From assembly GCF_001894945.1 (NCBI RefSeq), contig NZ_BCXE01000033.1, positions 154,435 to 218,434 of the forward strand: 64,000 bases of DNA, in the 5' to 3' direction. The notes under the pieces are model-generated. The model made no database searches, was not told the DNA's origin, and worked only from the letters and a program-made list of their open reading frames with translations. Both the position numbers and the translations under genes were made by a program. This document shows, piece by piece, positions 42,322 to 51,821 of the stretch. The stretch is from Rhodococcus ruber NBRC 15591. GTDB taxonomy: Bacteria > Actinomycetota > Actinomycetes > Mycobacteriales > Mycobacteriaceae. How positions within the stretch are numbered: position 1 is the first letter of the stretch; every line of letters starts with the position of its first letter.

Positions 42322-43752
42322 CTACCCCCGCGCGACGGTCGCCGACGTGCGGTTCGGGCGACGACGGCGGCTGCCCGGCTGTGCGCCGCGTTCCTGCCGA
42401 GCCGCCGGCTGCTCCTGCCGCGACGAGCTCTGCTGCCGGGCGGCACCGCCGCCGTGCTGTCGGGCGGCACCGCCGCCGTGCTGTCGGGCACCGCGCTGAG
42501 CGGTCGCCCCGCTGCCGCCGCGTCGGGCCGGCCGTCGCGATGCGCCACCCGAGGGAGCCGCGGCCTGCTTGGCCGACGGTGCCACGTGCGGGGCGATCTC
42601 GCCGACCAGGTCCAGCACGTGCTCCGACTTCGCCGTCACCCGTACCGGGGTGACCTTGATCGCAGCCTTGCGCATGATGACGGCGAGATCCTTGCGCTGT
42701 TCCGGCAGGACCACGGTCACGACGTCGCCGGTGCTCCCGGCGCGGGCCGTACGACCCGAGCGGTGCAGGTACGCCTTGTGTTCGGCCGGCGGGTCCACGT
42801 GCACCACCAGTTCCACGTCGTCGACGTGCACGCCGCGGGCCGCGACGTCGGTGGCCACGAGCACCCGCGCCTCCCCGGAGGAGAACGCCGCGAGGTTGCG
42901 GTCGCGTGCGTTCTGCGACAGGTTGCCGTGCAGATCGACGGCGGGAATGCCGGACTCGGTGAGCTGACGGGCAAGCTTGCGGGCCTGATGCTTCGTGCGC
43001 ATGAACAGGATTCGCCGGCCCGTGCCGGAGGCCAGGGTCCGCACGAGGTCCTTCTTCGTGTCGGCGTTGTCGACGTCGAACACGTGGTGCGTCATCGCCG
43101 CGACCGGGGAGTGCGCCTCGTCGACCGAGTGCAGCACCTCGTTGCGCAGGAACCGCGTGACGAGCTTGTCGACCCCGTTGTCCAGCGTGGCCGAGAACAG
43201 CAGGCGCTGACCGTCCTTCGGCGTCGCGTTCATGATCCGCGTCACGCCGGGAAGGAAGCCGAGATCGGCCATGTGGTCGGCCTCGTCGAGCACGGTGATC
43301 TCCACCGCGTCGAGTGTGACGAACTTCTGCCGCATCAGGTCCTCGAGCCGGCCCGGGCAGGCGATCACGATGTCCACGCCGCGGCGCAGCGCGTCGACCT
43401 GACGGTTCTGCGAGACCCCGCCGAAGATGGTGGTCACCCGCAGCCCGGCGACCCGCGCAAGGGGTTCGACGACCGCGGCGATCTGCGTGGCCAGCTCGCG
43501 GGTAGGGGCCAGCACCAGTCCACGCGGGCGGCCCGCGGCGCGGGTGGCGCCGCCGGCCAGGCGCGCGGTGAGCGGGATGGAGAACGCCAGCGTCTTGCCG
43601 CTGCCCGTGCGGCCGCGGCCGAGCACGTCACGGCCGGCCAGCGTGTCGGGCAGCGTGTCGACCTGGATCGGGAACGGGCTGGTGATGCCGTTGTCGTTCA
43701 GGGACGCCACCAGGGTCCGGGGAACGCCGAGGTCGGAGAAGGAAACGGTCAT
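42322..43752 (-). CDS. DEAD-box RNA helicase with Gly/Gln repeat tail
   Basis: This 476-residue protein has the Q motif (PIQVDTLPD), GRGRTGSGKT (motif I, about 45-54), PTRELA (Ia), DEAD in ITVLDEADHM (about 151), SAT (III) and HRSGRTARAG (VI, about 322). The C-terminal 110 residues are basic and low-complexity with two tandem AARQHGGG copies, typical of RNA-binding tails of cold-shock/ribosome-biogenesis helicases (DeaD/RhlE). The start is MTVSFSDLGV; an upstream in-frame start exists but is unlikely. It is convergent with the cobW-like gene. Confidence 0.9.
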   Translation of the reverse strand: MTVSFSDLGVPRTLVASLNDNGITSPFPIQVDTLPDTLAGRDVLGRGRTGSGKTLAFSIPLTARLAGGATRAAGRPRGLVLAPTRELATQIAAVVEPLARVAGLRVTTIFGGVSQNRQVDALRRGVDIVIACPGRLEDLMRQKFVTLDAVEITVLDEADHMADLGFLPGVTRIMNATPKDGQRLLFSATLDNGVDKLVTRFLRNEVLHSVDEAHSPVAAMTHHVFDVDNADTKKDLVRTLASGTGRRILFMRTKHQARKLARQLTESGIPAVDLHGNLSQNARDRNLAAFSSGEARVLVATDVAARGVHVDDVELVVHVDPPAEHKAYLHRSGRTARAGSTGDVVTVVLPEQRKDLAVIMRKAAIKVTPVRVTAKSEHVLDLVGEIAPHVAPSAKQAAAPSGGASRRPARRGGSGATAQRGARQHGGGAARQHGGGAARQQSSSRQEQPAARQERGAQPGSRRRRPNRTSATVARG

Positions 43753-43927
43753 AGGTACAGAACTGCCTTTCGATGCAGCGTGCACGCACTCCGAGACGAT
43801 CTCGGAGGGCGCAGTGGATCGCCGCAAGGAAAGCCGATGCCGGTGTTGCATGCGGAGCCGGGCACGATCCCGGCCCGCCGGTATCCCACGACGGTGGGCA
43901 TCGTCGTGATGCCCGAACTACCGCAGC

Positions 43928-44374
43928 CTACCCCACGCCGGGATGCTCGTCGGCGCACGCGTCGAGACCCACCCACTCGGACAGACCGTCGTCGAATCGC
44001 TGCCGCTTCCAGATGGGGACCTCGCGTTTGATGCGTTCGACCAGTTCGGCGCACACGGCGAAGGCTTCGGCCCGGTGCGGTGCCGCCGCCGCCGCTACCA
44101 GCGCGAGATCGCCGATGGTGAGATCGCCCACTCTGTGGACCGCGGCGACCGGCAGTCCCGAATCGGCAGCCACCTGTTCGCAGCAGCGGCGCAGGAAGTG
44201 CTCCGCCTCGGGATGGGCCTGGTACTCCAGCGCCTCGACCGAGCGCCCCCCGTCGTGGTTGCGCACCACGCCGCTGAACACCACGACCGCGCCGTGCTCC
44301 GGGCCGGCCACGGCGGCGTCCACGGTTCCCGGATCGAGCGGTTCGCTCGAGATCCGCGCCAGCAGTTCACTCAT
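43928..44374 (-). CDS. moaE: Molybdopterin synthase large subunit MoaE
   Basis: This 148-residue subunit has GAVVVFSGVVRNHDGGRSV (about 28-46), LEYQAHPEAE (about 49-58) and the catalytic segment KREVPIWKRQRF (about 115-126). With MoaD it inserts the dithiolene sulfurs into precursor Z. It overlaps moaCB by 8 nt and ends a minus-strand operon moeA-moaCB-moaE. Its start is ATG 44374. Confidence 0.93.
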   Translation of the reverse strand: MSELLARISSEPLDPGTVDAAVAGPEHGAVVVFSGVVRNHDGGRSVEALEYQAHPEAEHFLRRCCEQVAADSGLPVAAVHRVGDLTIGDLALVAAAAAPHRAEAFAVCAELVERIKREVPIWKRQRFDDGLSEWVGLDACADEHPGVG

Positions 44375-45413
44375 GCGCTCCTCCTCCGGCGACCTGAGCC
44401 AGCAGGTGGCCGAGAATCGGCTCGAGCACCGCCAGCCCGTCCTTCACGCCGCCCGGCGAGCCGGGCAGATTGACCACGACCGTGCGGCCCACGAGTCCGG
44501 CCACACCGCGCGACAGCGACGCGTGCGGGGTGACCTGCAGGCCGCGCAGGCGGATGGCCTCGGCGACCCCCGGCAGCTCGCGGTCCAGCAGTGCCAGCGT
44601 CGCTTCCGGCGTCGCATCCGTCGGGGAAGCACCGGTCCCACCGGTGGAGATCACGAGTGCGGGATCGCCGGCGAGCGCATCCTCGAGTCCCCACGCGATG
44701 TCCGCGTCGGCGTACACCAGCGGACCGCGCACCGTGAAGCCGCGCGTCTCGAGGAATTCCGCGATCAGCGGGCCCGTCCTGTCCTCCCGCGTACCGGCGG
44801 CCACACCCGTGGACGCGACGAGCACCGTCGCCGGTGCGCCCGTCTGCTCGACGAACTCGGCGTCCTCCGGCGCGACGGTCCCGGCCTCCCCGGCAGTGGT
44901 GGTCTCCTCCTCGCGACGACGCCAGTGCCCGCGTTTGCCGCCGTCCTTCGAGAGCAGCCGCACCCCGTTCAGCGCCGCGGCGGGGTCGACGGCCTTGACC
45001 ATGTCGTGCAGCGTCAGCCCGGCCACCGCGACGGCGGTGAGGGCTTCCATCTCGACGCCCGTGGGGCCCTTCGTCTTTGCCGTGGCTTCGATCGTGATCG
45101 CGTTGCCGGTGAACCCGAAGGTGACCTGCACCGACGACAACGCGAGCTGGTGACACAGCGGAATCAGCTCCCACGTGCGCTTCGCCGCAGCGATCCCGGC
45201 GATCCGCGCGGTGGCGAGCACGTCCGCCTTGGGCATGTCGTCGGCCCGCACCAGCGACACCACCTCCGCGGTGGTGACGAGCTCGCCGGCGGCGACCGCG
45301 ACGCGGGCGGTGTCGGACTTGCCGGACACGTCGACCATCCGGGCGCGGCCACGGTCGTCGAGGTGGCTCAGCGGCCCGCTGTCGGGCGTGGTGACGTCGT
45401 GCGGTTCGGTCAT
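44367..45413 (-). CDS. Fused MoaC-MoaB/MogA molybdopterin enzyme
   Basis: This 348-residue protein joins two moco enzymes. Residues about 10-165 are MoaC (MVDVSGKSDTARVA, then PLCHQLALSSV and KGPTGVEMEALTAV), which makes cyclic pyranopterin phosphate with MoaA. Residues about 190-345 are MoaB/MogA (VLVASTGVAAG, STGGTGASPTD, LPGSPGGVKDGL), which adenylylates molybdopterin. The linker (about 165-190) is charged and disordered-looking. A single uninterrupted frame without repeats supports a genuine fusion, which occurs in other actinobacteria. It overlaps moeA by 4 nt and moaE by 8 nt. Confidence 0.9.
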   Translation of the reverse strand: MTEPHDVTTPDSGPLSHLDDRGRARMVDVSGKSDTARVAVAAGELVTTAEVVSLVRADDMPKADVLATARIAGIAAAKRTWELIPLCHQLALSSVQVTFGFTGNAITIEATAKTKGPTGVEMEALTAVAVAGLTLHDMVKAVDPAAALNGVRLLSKDGGKRGHWRRREEETTTAGEAGTVAPEDAEFVEQTGAPATVLVASTGVAAGTREDRTGPLIAEFLETRGFTVRGPLVYADADIAWGLEDALAGDPALVISTGGTGASPTDATPEATLALLDRELPGVAEAIRLRGLQVTPHASLSRGVAGLVGRTVVVNLPGSPGGVKDGLAVLEPILGHLLAQVAGGGAHE

Positions 45414-46600
45414 AGAGGCAGCACCCTTACGAGTTCTCCGGGTTCGAGGCCCGTGGTGTCGGCGGGGATGTCGAGCAGCACATCCGCGGTGGCCATCGCG
45501 GCGATCAGGTGGGACCCGGCACCGGGGATCGCCACCACGGCGTCGCCGTCGCGCCGTCCGCGCAGGAACTGACGCTTGCCGGGAACGGAGGCGAGACTCG
45601 TTGCCAGAGGGCGCTTCTCGGGGTCGATCGCGGGCAGGCCCGCGGCGGAGCGCAGCACCGGCCTCGCGAACACCTCGAACGAGACCAGTGCGCTGACCGG
45701 ATTGCCGGGAAAGGTCAGCACTGGTACCGCATCCACGAGCGCCGTGCCCTGCGGTCCGCCCGGTTGCATCGCCACGGAGACGAACTCGGCACCGCGCGGG
45801 CCGAGCACGTCCTTGACGACTTCGAAGTCGCCTTTCGACACCCCACCCGAGGTGAACACCACCTCGGCCACGGAGGCAGCGTGCGCGAGTTTCGCTGCGA
45901 ACACCTCCGCGTCGTCGCCGCTGCGATCCACCGAGACCACCAGCGCGCCGTTGGCGGCCGCGCCGGCGGCCAGGGCCGGCCCGTTCGAGTCGTGGATCCT
46001 GCCCGTCGCGAGAACGCTGCCGCCGGGCACCAGTTCGCTGCCGGTCGAGATCACCGCCACGCGCGGCCGGGTGCGGACGGGCACGTGGGTGAGACCGACG
46101 GCGGCGAGGGCCGCGACGTGCCGGGCGGCGACGACGGTCCCCGCCGGCAGCAGGGGGCGGCCGCGACCGATGTCGCTGCCGCGTTCGCGCACGAACGCGC
46201 CCGGGGCGGGCGCTGTGCGCACGGTGACGTGACCTCCGCCGTCGGTCACGGTGTCTTCGACCGGGACGACGGCATCGGCGCCGACGGGCAGCGGCGCCCC
46301 GGTCATGATCTTCGTCGCAGTTCCCGGCACGTGCGTCGACTCGCCGTCACCGGCTGCCAGGACGGCACGAACGGGCAGGGTCACCGGTGCGGTGGTGACC
46401 GACGCCGTGTCGACCGCGTAGCCGTCCATCTGGGAGTTCCGGAAGGTGGGCAGGTCGATCGGAGCGACGAGGTCCTCGGCCAGTACCCGGCCGAGCGCCT
46501 CGAGCAGCGGGACCGGCTCGGTGCCGCGGATCAGCAACGGGGAGAGCAACGTCGCCACGTGTCGCGCATGCTCCTCCACCGACCGCCTGCCGCCCGCCAT
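45410..46600 (-). CDS. moeA: Molybdopterin molybdenumtransferase MoeA
   Basis: This 396-residue enzyme has the four MoeA domains. Motifs include [15 protein letters not shown] (about 55-69), [16 protein letters not shown] (about 100-115), [10 protein letters not shown] (about 189-198), GGVSKGDFE (about 250) and [12 protein letters not shown] (about 300). It inserts molybdate into adenylylated molybdopterin. It starts at ATG 46600 and leads the operon that also encodes the MoaC-MoaB fusion and MoaE. The moaA-moaD operon diverges from it by 119 bp. Confidence 0.93.
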   Translation of the reverse strand: MAGGRRSVEEHARHVATLLSPLLIRGTEPVPLLEALGRVLAEDLVAPIDLPTFRNSQMDGYAVDTASVTTAPVTLPVRAVLAAGDGESTHVPGTATKIMTGAPLPVGADAVVPVEDTVTDGGGHVTVRTAPAPGAFVRERGSDIGRGRPLLPAGTVVAARHVAALAAVGLTHVPVRTRPRVAVISTGSELVPGGSVLATGRIHDSNGPALAAGAAANGALVVSVDRSGDDAEVFAAKLAHAASVAEVVFTSGGVSKGDFEVVKDVLGPRGAEFVSVAMQPGGPQGTALVDAVPVLTFPGNPVSALVSFEVFARPVLRSAAGLPAIDPEKRPLATSLASVPGKRQFLRGRRDGDAVVAIPGAGSHLIAAMATADVLLDIPADTTGLEPGELVRVLPL

Positions 46601-46719
46601 GGACCAATCCTAGGCACATCGGTCACGGCGCCGTGCGGCCTCGTCCGGGTCGTGTCCGTGCTCCTCCCACGCGACGGGGCGCGCGACGGCATACTGAGGG
46701 TCATGAGGACGGAGGCCCG

Positions 46720-47781
46720 ATGACGGCGGTGCACGTGGGGATCCCGGCGGTGCGCCCTGCCGCGGCCGACGACGTCTCCGACCGGCCCGACACCCCCGTA
46801 CTGCTGGACCGGTTCGGGCGCGTCGCCCGCGACCTGCGGGTGTCGATCACCGAGAAGTGCTCGCTGCGGTGCACGTACTGCATGCCCGAGGAGGGTTTGC
46901 CGGCGATCCCGCGGGAGCGGCTGCTCAGCGCCGAGGAGATCGTCCGTCTCGTGGCCGTCGCGGTGCACCGGCTCGGTATCCGGGAGGTCCGCTTCACCGG
47001 CGGCGAACCGCTCATGCGGCGGGACCTCGAGCAGATCGTCGCCGGGTGTGCCCGTGCCGTCCCCGGCATCCCGCTGGCGGTGACGACCAACGCGGTCGGT
47101 CTCGCCCATCGTGCCCAGGCGCTGGCGGAGGCGGGCCTGACCCGGGTCAACATCTCCCTCGATTCGGTCGACCGCGCGCGGTTCGCGCAGCTGACCCGGC
47201 GTGACCGGCTCGATTCGGTGCTGGACGGGATCCGCGCCGCCAAGGCGGCGGGGTTCGCGCCGGTGAAGGTCAATGCCGTGCTGATGCCGCAGACCCTGGA
47301 CGGGGCTACGGACCTGCTGGCCTGGTGCCTCGACGAGGGCGTGCAGCTGCGGTTCATCGAGCAGATGCCGCTCGACGCCGACCACGAGTGGGCCCGCGCG
47401 AACATGGTCCCCGCGCAGCGGCTGCTCGACGTGCTGGCCGCCCGTTTCTCCCTCACCGAGGTGGGGCGCGAGGATCCGTCCGCGCCGGCCGAACGCTGGG
47501 CGGTCGACGGCGGGCCCGCGACGGTCGGCATCATCGCGTCGGTGACCCGGTCGTTCTGCTCCGACTGCGACCGCACCCGCCTGACCTCGGAGGGCACCGT
47601 GCGCTCGTGCCTGTTCAGCGACCGGGAGACCGATCTGCGGGCGGCGCTGCGCGGCGGGGCGGGCGACGACGAACTCGCCGCGCTGTGGCGCGGCGCGATG
47701 TGGAACAAGTGGGCCGGGCACGGCATCGACGCGGCGGACTTCACGCCGCCGCAGCGCAGCATGGGAGCAATCGGTGGCTGA
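46720..47781 (+). CDS. moaA: Radical-SAM GTP 3',8-cyclase MoaA
   Basis: This 353-residue radical SAM enzyme has the N-terminal cluster CSLRCTYC (C-X3-C-X2-C, about 47-54) and a C-terminal cluster from [18 protein letters not shown] (about 272-289). The C-terminal GG (MGAIGG) is the activator arm. It converts GTP to 3',8-cyclo-GTP, the first moco step with MoaC. The ATG at 46720 follows GACGGAGG; moaD overlaps its end by 8 nt. Confidence 0.94.
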   Translation: MTAVHVGIPAVRPAAADDVSDRPDTPVLLDRFGRVARDLRVSITEKCSLRCTYCMPEEGLPAIPRERLLSAEEIVRLVAVAVHRLGIREVRFTGGEPLMRRDLEQIVAGCARAVPGIPLAVTTNAVGLAHRAQALAEAGLTRVNISLDSVDRARFAQLTRRDRLDSVLDGIRAAKAAGFAPVKVNAVLMPQTLDGATDLLAWCLDEGVQLRFIEQMPLDADHEWARANMVPAQRLLDVLAARFSLTEVGREDPSAPAERWAVDGGPATVGIIASVTRSFCSDCDRTRLTSEGTVRSCLFSDRETDLRAALRGGAGDDELAALWRGAMWNKWAGHGIDAADFTPPQRSMGAIGG

Positions 47782-48034
47782 GACGACGACGGGTATCGAG
47801 GTGCGGTATTTCGCCGCGGCGGCGGATGCGGCCGGGGTGGAGAAGGAGACGGTGGCGTTGCCGCCGACGGCGGACCTGGGCGCGCTGAAGGCGGCGCTGG
47901 TCGACCGGCACGGCGCCGAGATGGCGCGCGTGCTGTCGGTGGCGGCGTTCCTGGTCGACTCCGAACTCACCCGTGACCTCGGACGCGCCGCCGGCCCGGC
48001 GGTCGACGTGCTGCCCCCGTTCGCCGGCGGCTGA
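47774..48034 (+). CDS. moaD: Molybdopterin synthase small subunit MoaD
   Basis: This 86-residue ubiquitin-fold protein ends in the diagnostic Gly-Gly (PPFAGG), which is thiocarboxylated to carry sulfur to Moa[13 protein letters not shown] is the family start. GTG at 47774 overlaps moaA. MoaE sits 3.7 kb away on the other strand. An activating MoeB-type E1 enzyme is not seen in the window. Confidence 0.9.
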   Translation: MAETTTGIEVRYFAAAADAAGVEKETVALPPTADLGALKAALVDRHGAEMARVLSVAAFLVDSELTRDLGRAAGPAVDVLPPFAGG

Positions 48035-48064
48035 CGGGATCGCCCGCCCGGTGCCGGGTGCCCG

Positions 48065-48904
48065 TCAGCGCCACCAGGTGTCGAGCGGCGACACCGGCAC
48101 GGTCCGCTTGTGGCGGGTGTTCAGGTACGTCCGTTCGAGCTTCTCGGCGAGCGCCGGGGTGACGTCCTTGCCCTCGAGGTAGTCGTCGATCTCCGCATAG
48201 GTCATACCCAGGGCCACCTCGTCCGGAAGGGCGGGCCGATCCTCCTCGAGATCCGCGGTCGGGACCTTCTGCCACGTGCTGTCGGGAGCCCCGAGTTCGC
48301 GGAGCAGGGCCGCGCCCTGCCGCTTCGTCAGGCCGGTGAGCGGGGTCAGGTCCACCCCGCCGTCGCCGTGCTTGGTGAAGAACCCGGTCACCGCCTCGGC
48401 TGCATGATCGGTCCCGACGACCAGAAGCCCGAGCTGACCGGCGATCGCGTACTGCAGGATCATCCGCTCACGGGCCTTGATGTTGCCCCGCACGAAGTCG
48501 CTCAGCTGCGACCCGTTGCCGTAGATCTCGTGCATGGCCTGCCCGGCCTCGGCGGCGGAGGCATCGGCACCGGGCTTGACGTTGATCCGCAACGAGCGGT
48601 CGGGGCCGATGAATTCCATCGCGACCTGCGCGTCGTGCTCGTCGGACTGTTCGCCGTAGGGCAGTCGCACGGCGACGAACTCGGCCTCGTGGCCCTCCGC
48701 GCGCAGTTCCTCCGCGGCGAGCTGGGCGAGGCGGCCGGCGAGTGTGCTGTCCTGGCCGCCGCTGATGCCGAGAACGAATCCCTTGGCGGAACTCGACACG
48801 ACGTAGTCCTTCAGGAACTGCACGCGGGACCGGATCTCCGCCTGGGGGTCGATCGTCGGCCGGACGCCGAGTTCCTCGATGATCTGCGCGCGAAGGTTCG
48901 TCAT
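48065..48904 (-). CDS. nadE: NH3-dependent NAD+ synthetase
   Basis: This 279-residue enzyme has the PP-loop motif [11 protein letters not shown] (about 45-55) and NIKARERM and [19 protein letters not shown] (about 175-193), characteristic of the ammonia-using NadE. It lacks the N-terminal glutaminase domain of actinobacterial NadE2, so free ammonia must be the nitrogen source. It converts NaAD to NAD+ in the final step. It has its own ATG at 48904 and is divergent from the fructosamine-kinase gene. Confidence 0.93.
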   Translation of the reverse strand: MTNLRAQIIEELGVRPTIDPQAEIRSRVQFLKDYVVSSSAKGFVLGISGGQDSTLAGRLAQLAAEELRAEGHEAEFVAVRLPYGEQSDEHDAQVAMEFIGPDRSLRINVKPGADASAAEAGQAMHEIYGNGSQLSDFVRGNIKARERMILQYAIAGQLGLLVVGTDHAAEAVTGFFTKHGDGGVDLTPLTGLTKRQGAALLRELGAPDSTWQKVPTADLEEDRPALPDEVALGMTYAEIDDYLEGKDVTPALAEKLERTYLNTRHKRTVPVSPLDTWWR

Positions 48905-48979
48905 CGTTCGAACCCTAGCGGGACGTCCGGCGGTGTGCTCGGGTGACATGCGCGGCGCGCGGCGGGCACACTCGTGACG

Positions 48980-49753
48980 ATGAGCAGCGACCGCTTCCGC
49001 AAGCACCGGGCCGGGGCCCACCCCGACTTCTTCCGGGCAGAGGCCGCAGGGCTGGCCTGGCTCGCGGCCGCGGGCATGTCCGTCGTCGCCGTCCGCGAGG
49101 TCGCGGCGGACCACATCGATCTCGAGCGGTTGACCGAGGTGGCCCCCAGCGTCGCCGCGGCCCGGGGGTTCGGTGCGCGCCTCGCCCGCATGCACGCTGC
49201 GGGCGCCGGCGGGTTCGGTTGCCCACCGGACGGATTCGACGGCCGGCTGTTCATCGGCAAGCGCCCGATGAGCAGCACCGTCCACGCGAGCTGGGGCGAG
49301 TTCTACGTGGCGGAACGGGTCGCGCCGTTCCTGCGGATCGCGGTCGACGCCGGCAGCGTCACCGCGGCGCAGCTGCCGGACATCGAGCAGGCCTGCGCGC
49401 GCGTCGCCGCCGGCGAGTTCGACGACGACGAGTCGCCCGCCCGCCTGCAGGGTGACCTGTGGAACGGCAATGTGCTGTGGACCGCCGCGGGTGTGGTGCT
49501 GATCGACCCGGCGGCGCACGGCGGTCACCGGGAGACGGATCTGGCGATGCTGGAGTTGTTCGGCTGCCCCCACTTCGACGAGATCGTCGCGGCCTACGAC
49601 GCCACGTGCCCGCTGCGCGAGGGGTGGCGCGAGCGCGTGCCGATGCATCAGCTGCATCCGCTGGCGGTGCACGCGGCGGGCTACGGTGCAGGGTACGGGC
49701 GGGCGCTGCACCGGGCGGCGCTCGCGACCCTCGCGCTGGGAGAGAAGAGTTGA
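48980..49753 (+). CDS. Fructosamine/ketosamine-3-kinase family protein
   Basis: This 257-residue protein has the aminoglycoside-phosphotransferase-like fold. The catalytic loop is [12 protein letters not shown] (about 158-169), and the metal-binding aspartate lies in [18 protein letters not shown] (about 176-193). Members phosphorylate protein-bound or free ketosamines to initiate deglycation. The start is ATG 48980; GTG 48974 is in frame. The nucleosidase gene starts on a TTG overlapping its stop. Confidence 0.87.
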   Translation: MSSDRFRKHRAGAHPDFFRAEAAGLAWLAAAGMSVVAVREVAADHIDLERLTEVAPSVAAARGFGARLARMHAAGAGGFGCPPDGFDGRLFIGKRPMSSTVHASWGEFYVAERVAPFLRIAVDAGSVTAAQLPDIEQACARVAAGEFDDDESPARLQGDLWNGNVLWTAAGVVLIDPAAHGGHRETDLAMLELFGCPHFDEIVAAYDATCPLREGWRERVPMHQLHPLAVHAAGYGAGYGRALHRAALATLALGEKS

Positions 49754-50298
49754 CCGAGATCCTCGTCGTCGCCGCCACGAAGTCCGAGGCAGCGCACGTC
49801 CCGGCGCGCTACGAGACGGTGATCACCGGCATCGGCAAGGTGCACGCAGCCGTCGCGGTGACCGAGGCGCTGGCCCGGCACCGGCTCGGGACCCCGCCGA
49901 CGGTGGTCAACATCGGGACCGCCGGCGCGCTGCACGTGCACCACGGCGGGCTCTACCTGCCGTCGGCGGTGATCAACCACGACATCAGCAGCGAGGTGCT
50001 GCGCAGCCTCGGCTATCCGGTCGAGGACGTACTCGAGCTCGACGACGGCGACGGGACGGTGCTCGCCACGGGCGATTCCTTCGTCTCGGACGCGCAGGTG
50101 CGTGACGCGCTCGCCGCCCGCGCCGACCTCGTCGACATGGAGGGTTTCGCGATCGCTCTCGCCGCGTCCCGCATGGGCGCGCCGTGCCGGCTGGTCAAGC
50201 ACGTCAGCGACCACGCGGACGAGAGCGCGCTGGACTGGCCGGCCAGGGTCGACGCCAGCGCCCGCGAACTCGCGCAGTGGCTGGTGGAGCGGTACTGA
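49750..50298 (+). CDS. Nucleosidase (MTA/SAH/purine nucleosidase family), TTG start
   Basis: This 182-residue protein of the PNP/MTAN fold has [10 protein letters not shown] (base-binding start), [10 protein letters not shown] (about 56-65) and the ribose-binding [13 protein letters not shown] (about 132-144). It is shorter than MTAN (about 230). It would release a base from a nucleoside such as methylthioadenosine or a futalosine-like compound; the exact substrate is unclear. TTG at 49750 overlaps the upstream stop by 4 nt, indicating tight coupling with the kinase. Confidence 0.8.
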   Translation: MTEILVVAATKSEAAHVPARYETVITGIGKVHAAVAVTEALARHRLGTPPTVVNIGTAGALHVHHGGLYLPSAVINHDISSEVLRSLGYPVEDVLELDDGDGTVLATGDSFVSDAQVRDALAARADLVDMEGFAIALAASRMGAPCRLVKHVSDHADESALDWPARVDASARELAQWLVERY

Positions 50299-50307
50299 AC
50301 CGGCTCG

Positions 50308-51108
50308 TCAGCGCGCGGTGTACCCGAGACCGGTGACGCCGTCCGCGGCGGTCAGTCGCATCTGCGCGCCCTCGACCGTGTAGCGCACCTCGCCCGACAG
50401 CACGGCCAGGACGGCCGACTCGATGTCTGCGAGCTCCGGGTCGGGGCACGCCGCGCGGGTGGTGGCCAGCGGCCCGAACGTCAACGCGGTGTCTCCGACG
50501 GCGGCGTTGCCCGTGAACCGGTTGCAGCCGGTGCTGCCCGAGACCGTGCCGTCGGCGGCGACGGTCAGCGTGGGCGCGGCCTTCTCGAGGACCCGGGAGG
50601 TCGAGACCGCGGTGGCCGTGACGAGCTCGGTGAGCACCCACTGCGTGCCCACGACGGGACGGTCCGGGTCGGCGACCGTGCGGTCGAGCAGTGAGACGGA
50701 CACGTCGCCGCCGTCGAGGGTCAGCACGTCGCCGTCGAGGTGCCAGCGCGGCTGCGCGGCGAACAGGTCGGACAGCCAGGTGTCGGCGCCGTCGATCGGC
50801 GGCGGGCACGACATGAGGGTGCTGGCGAGCCGATCGGCGCGCAGCACCCCGTCGGCGAGATCGACCGCGCCCACCGACCGGTTGCAGCCGGCGGTCGCGG
50901 CGATCCGGCCCGACTCGGGGAACTCCACGACGAGGGGTCCGCCGCCGGGAATCGGTGGGCCCGACACCGCGGTGGAGACGAAGGCGCGTCCCGTGAGCAC
51001 GGCGGGGTCCTGGGGCGCGGTGGCGGCGCCGTCGCCCGCGCAGGCGGCCGTCGTCGCCGCCAGGGTGAGGAGCACCGAGAGCCCGAGCGTCCGCAGCATG
51101 CCGGTCAC
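50308..51108 (-). CDS. Lipoprotein with two META domains
   Basis: This is a 266-residue lipoprotein. The signal peptide ends in the lipobox TAACAG (Cys near residue 23 from GTG 51108). Two META/HslJ-like domains follow (about 38-135 and 150-265), each with a GCN motif (GCNRSVGAV and GCNRFTGNA) and a second cysteine (MSC, RAAC), so each domain may hold a disulfide. META domains are linked to stress or lactate-related envelope functions in other bacteria. GTG 51108 overlaps the TetR stop by 4 nt, so they form an operon. Confidence 0.82.
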   Translation of the reverse strand: MTGMLRTLGLSVLLTLAATTAACAGDGAATAPQDPAVLTGRAFVSTAVSGPPIPGGGPLVVEFPESGRIAATAGCNRSVGAVDLADGVLRADRLASTLMSCPPPIDGADTWLSDLFAAQPRWHLDGDVLTLDGGDVSVSLLDRTVADPDRPVVGTQWVLTELVTATAVSTSRVLEKAAPTLTVAADGTVSGSTGCNRFTGNAAVGDTALTFGPLATTRAACPDPELADIESAVLAVLSGEVRYTVEGAQMRLTAADGVTGLGYTAR

Positions 51109-51734
51109 CGTACCGTCCGCCCGGCGGCGGCCGGTGCCGTGACGACGCGGCGCGCGAGGTCCGCCCACCCGTCGGCGAGCCGGTCGAGCGAATACCCGAG
51201 ATCGCGCCACTGATGCAGGACCAGGGTGGCCTCGAGGGGGGCGAACAGGGACTGGGCCAGCAGCGGCAGGTCGCCGTCGACCCCCGCGGTGCGCAGCAGG
51301 AACTCGATGTGGGTCAGGCTCACCGCGCGCGCCGGGGCGTTGAACCGGGCTTCGGCGGAGCTCTCGGCGGCCCGCAGCACCTCGCCCTGCACCTCCACGA
51401 GGCGGATGCGGGCCCGGCCGAACGCGACGAGCCGGTCGACGGGATCGGCGCCGGGGCCCAGGGGCGGGGGACCGGTGAGGAACTGCTGCTGCAGTGCCTG
51501 TTCGGAGTGGTCGAGCAGGGCACGCATGAGTCCCGCGCGGGAGCCGAAGCGCCGGAAGACGGTGCCCTTGCCGACCCCGGCGCGGGCGGCGACGGCATCC
51601 ATCGTGACCGCGTCGACGCCGCGTTCGGCGACGAGGAGCGAGGCCGCCTCGAGGAGCCGGCGCCGGTTGCGGGCGGCGTCGCATCGTTCGACGCTCTCGT
51701 CCCCGGCGAGCGGCAGCAGCGGAATGTCCACCAC
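51105..51734 (-). CDS. TetR-family repressor, divergent from a flavin reductase
   Basis: This 209-residue protein has an N-terminal HTH (LLEAASLLVAERGVDAVTM, AARAGVGKGTVFRRFGSRAG) and a C-terminal domain of the TetR_C_SACE_7142-like group. Alternative GTG starts are at 51734 and 51731. It is coupled to the META-domain lipoprotein gene and divergent from the NADPH-dependent FMN reductase. A 22-bp imperfect palindrome lies between the divergent starts, so autoregulation and control of the reductase are expected. Confidence 0.88.
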   Translation of the reverse strand: MVDIPLLPLAGDESVERCDAARNRRRLLEAASLLVAERGVDAVTMDAVAARAGVGKGTVFRRFGSRAGLMRALLDHSEQALQQQFLTGPPPLGPGADPVDRLVAFGRARIRLVEVQGEVLRAAESSAEARFNAPARAVSLTHIEFLLRTAGVDGDLPLLAQSLFAPLEATLVLHQWRDLGYSLDRLADGWADLARRVVTAPAAAGRTVR

Positions 51735-51756
51735 GTCACAGTACCGCCCGGGAACA

Positions 51757-51782
51757 TAAGTGGACCGCAGTCCGTTTATAGT
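51757..51782. promoter_or_regulatory. TetR operator overlapping the flavin reductase promoter
   Basis: The 22-bp site TAAGTGGAC-CGCA-GTCCGTTTA (51757-51778) has 9-bp arms matching at 7 of 9 positions around a GGAC-N4-GTCC core. A -10 hexamer TATAGT (51777-51782) overlaps its right edge, so bound repressor would exclude RNA polymerase. Confidence 0.65.
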
Positions 51783-51821
51783 GGCGTCAGACCCGGACAC
51801 CCGAATCGAAGGAACACTCCC

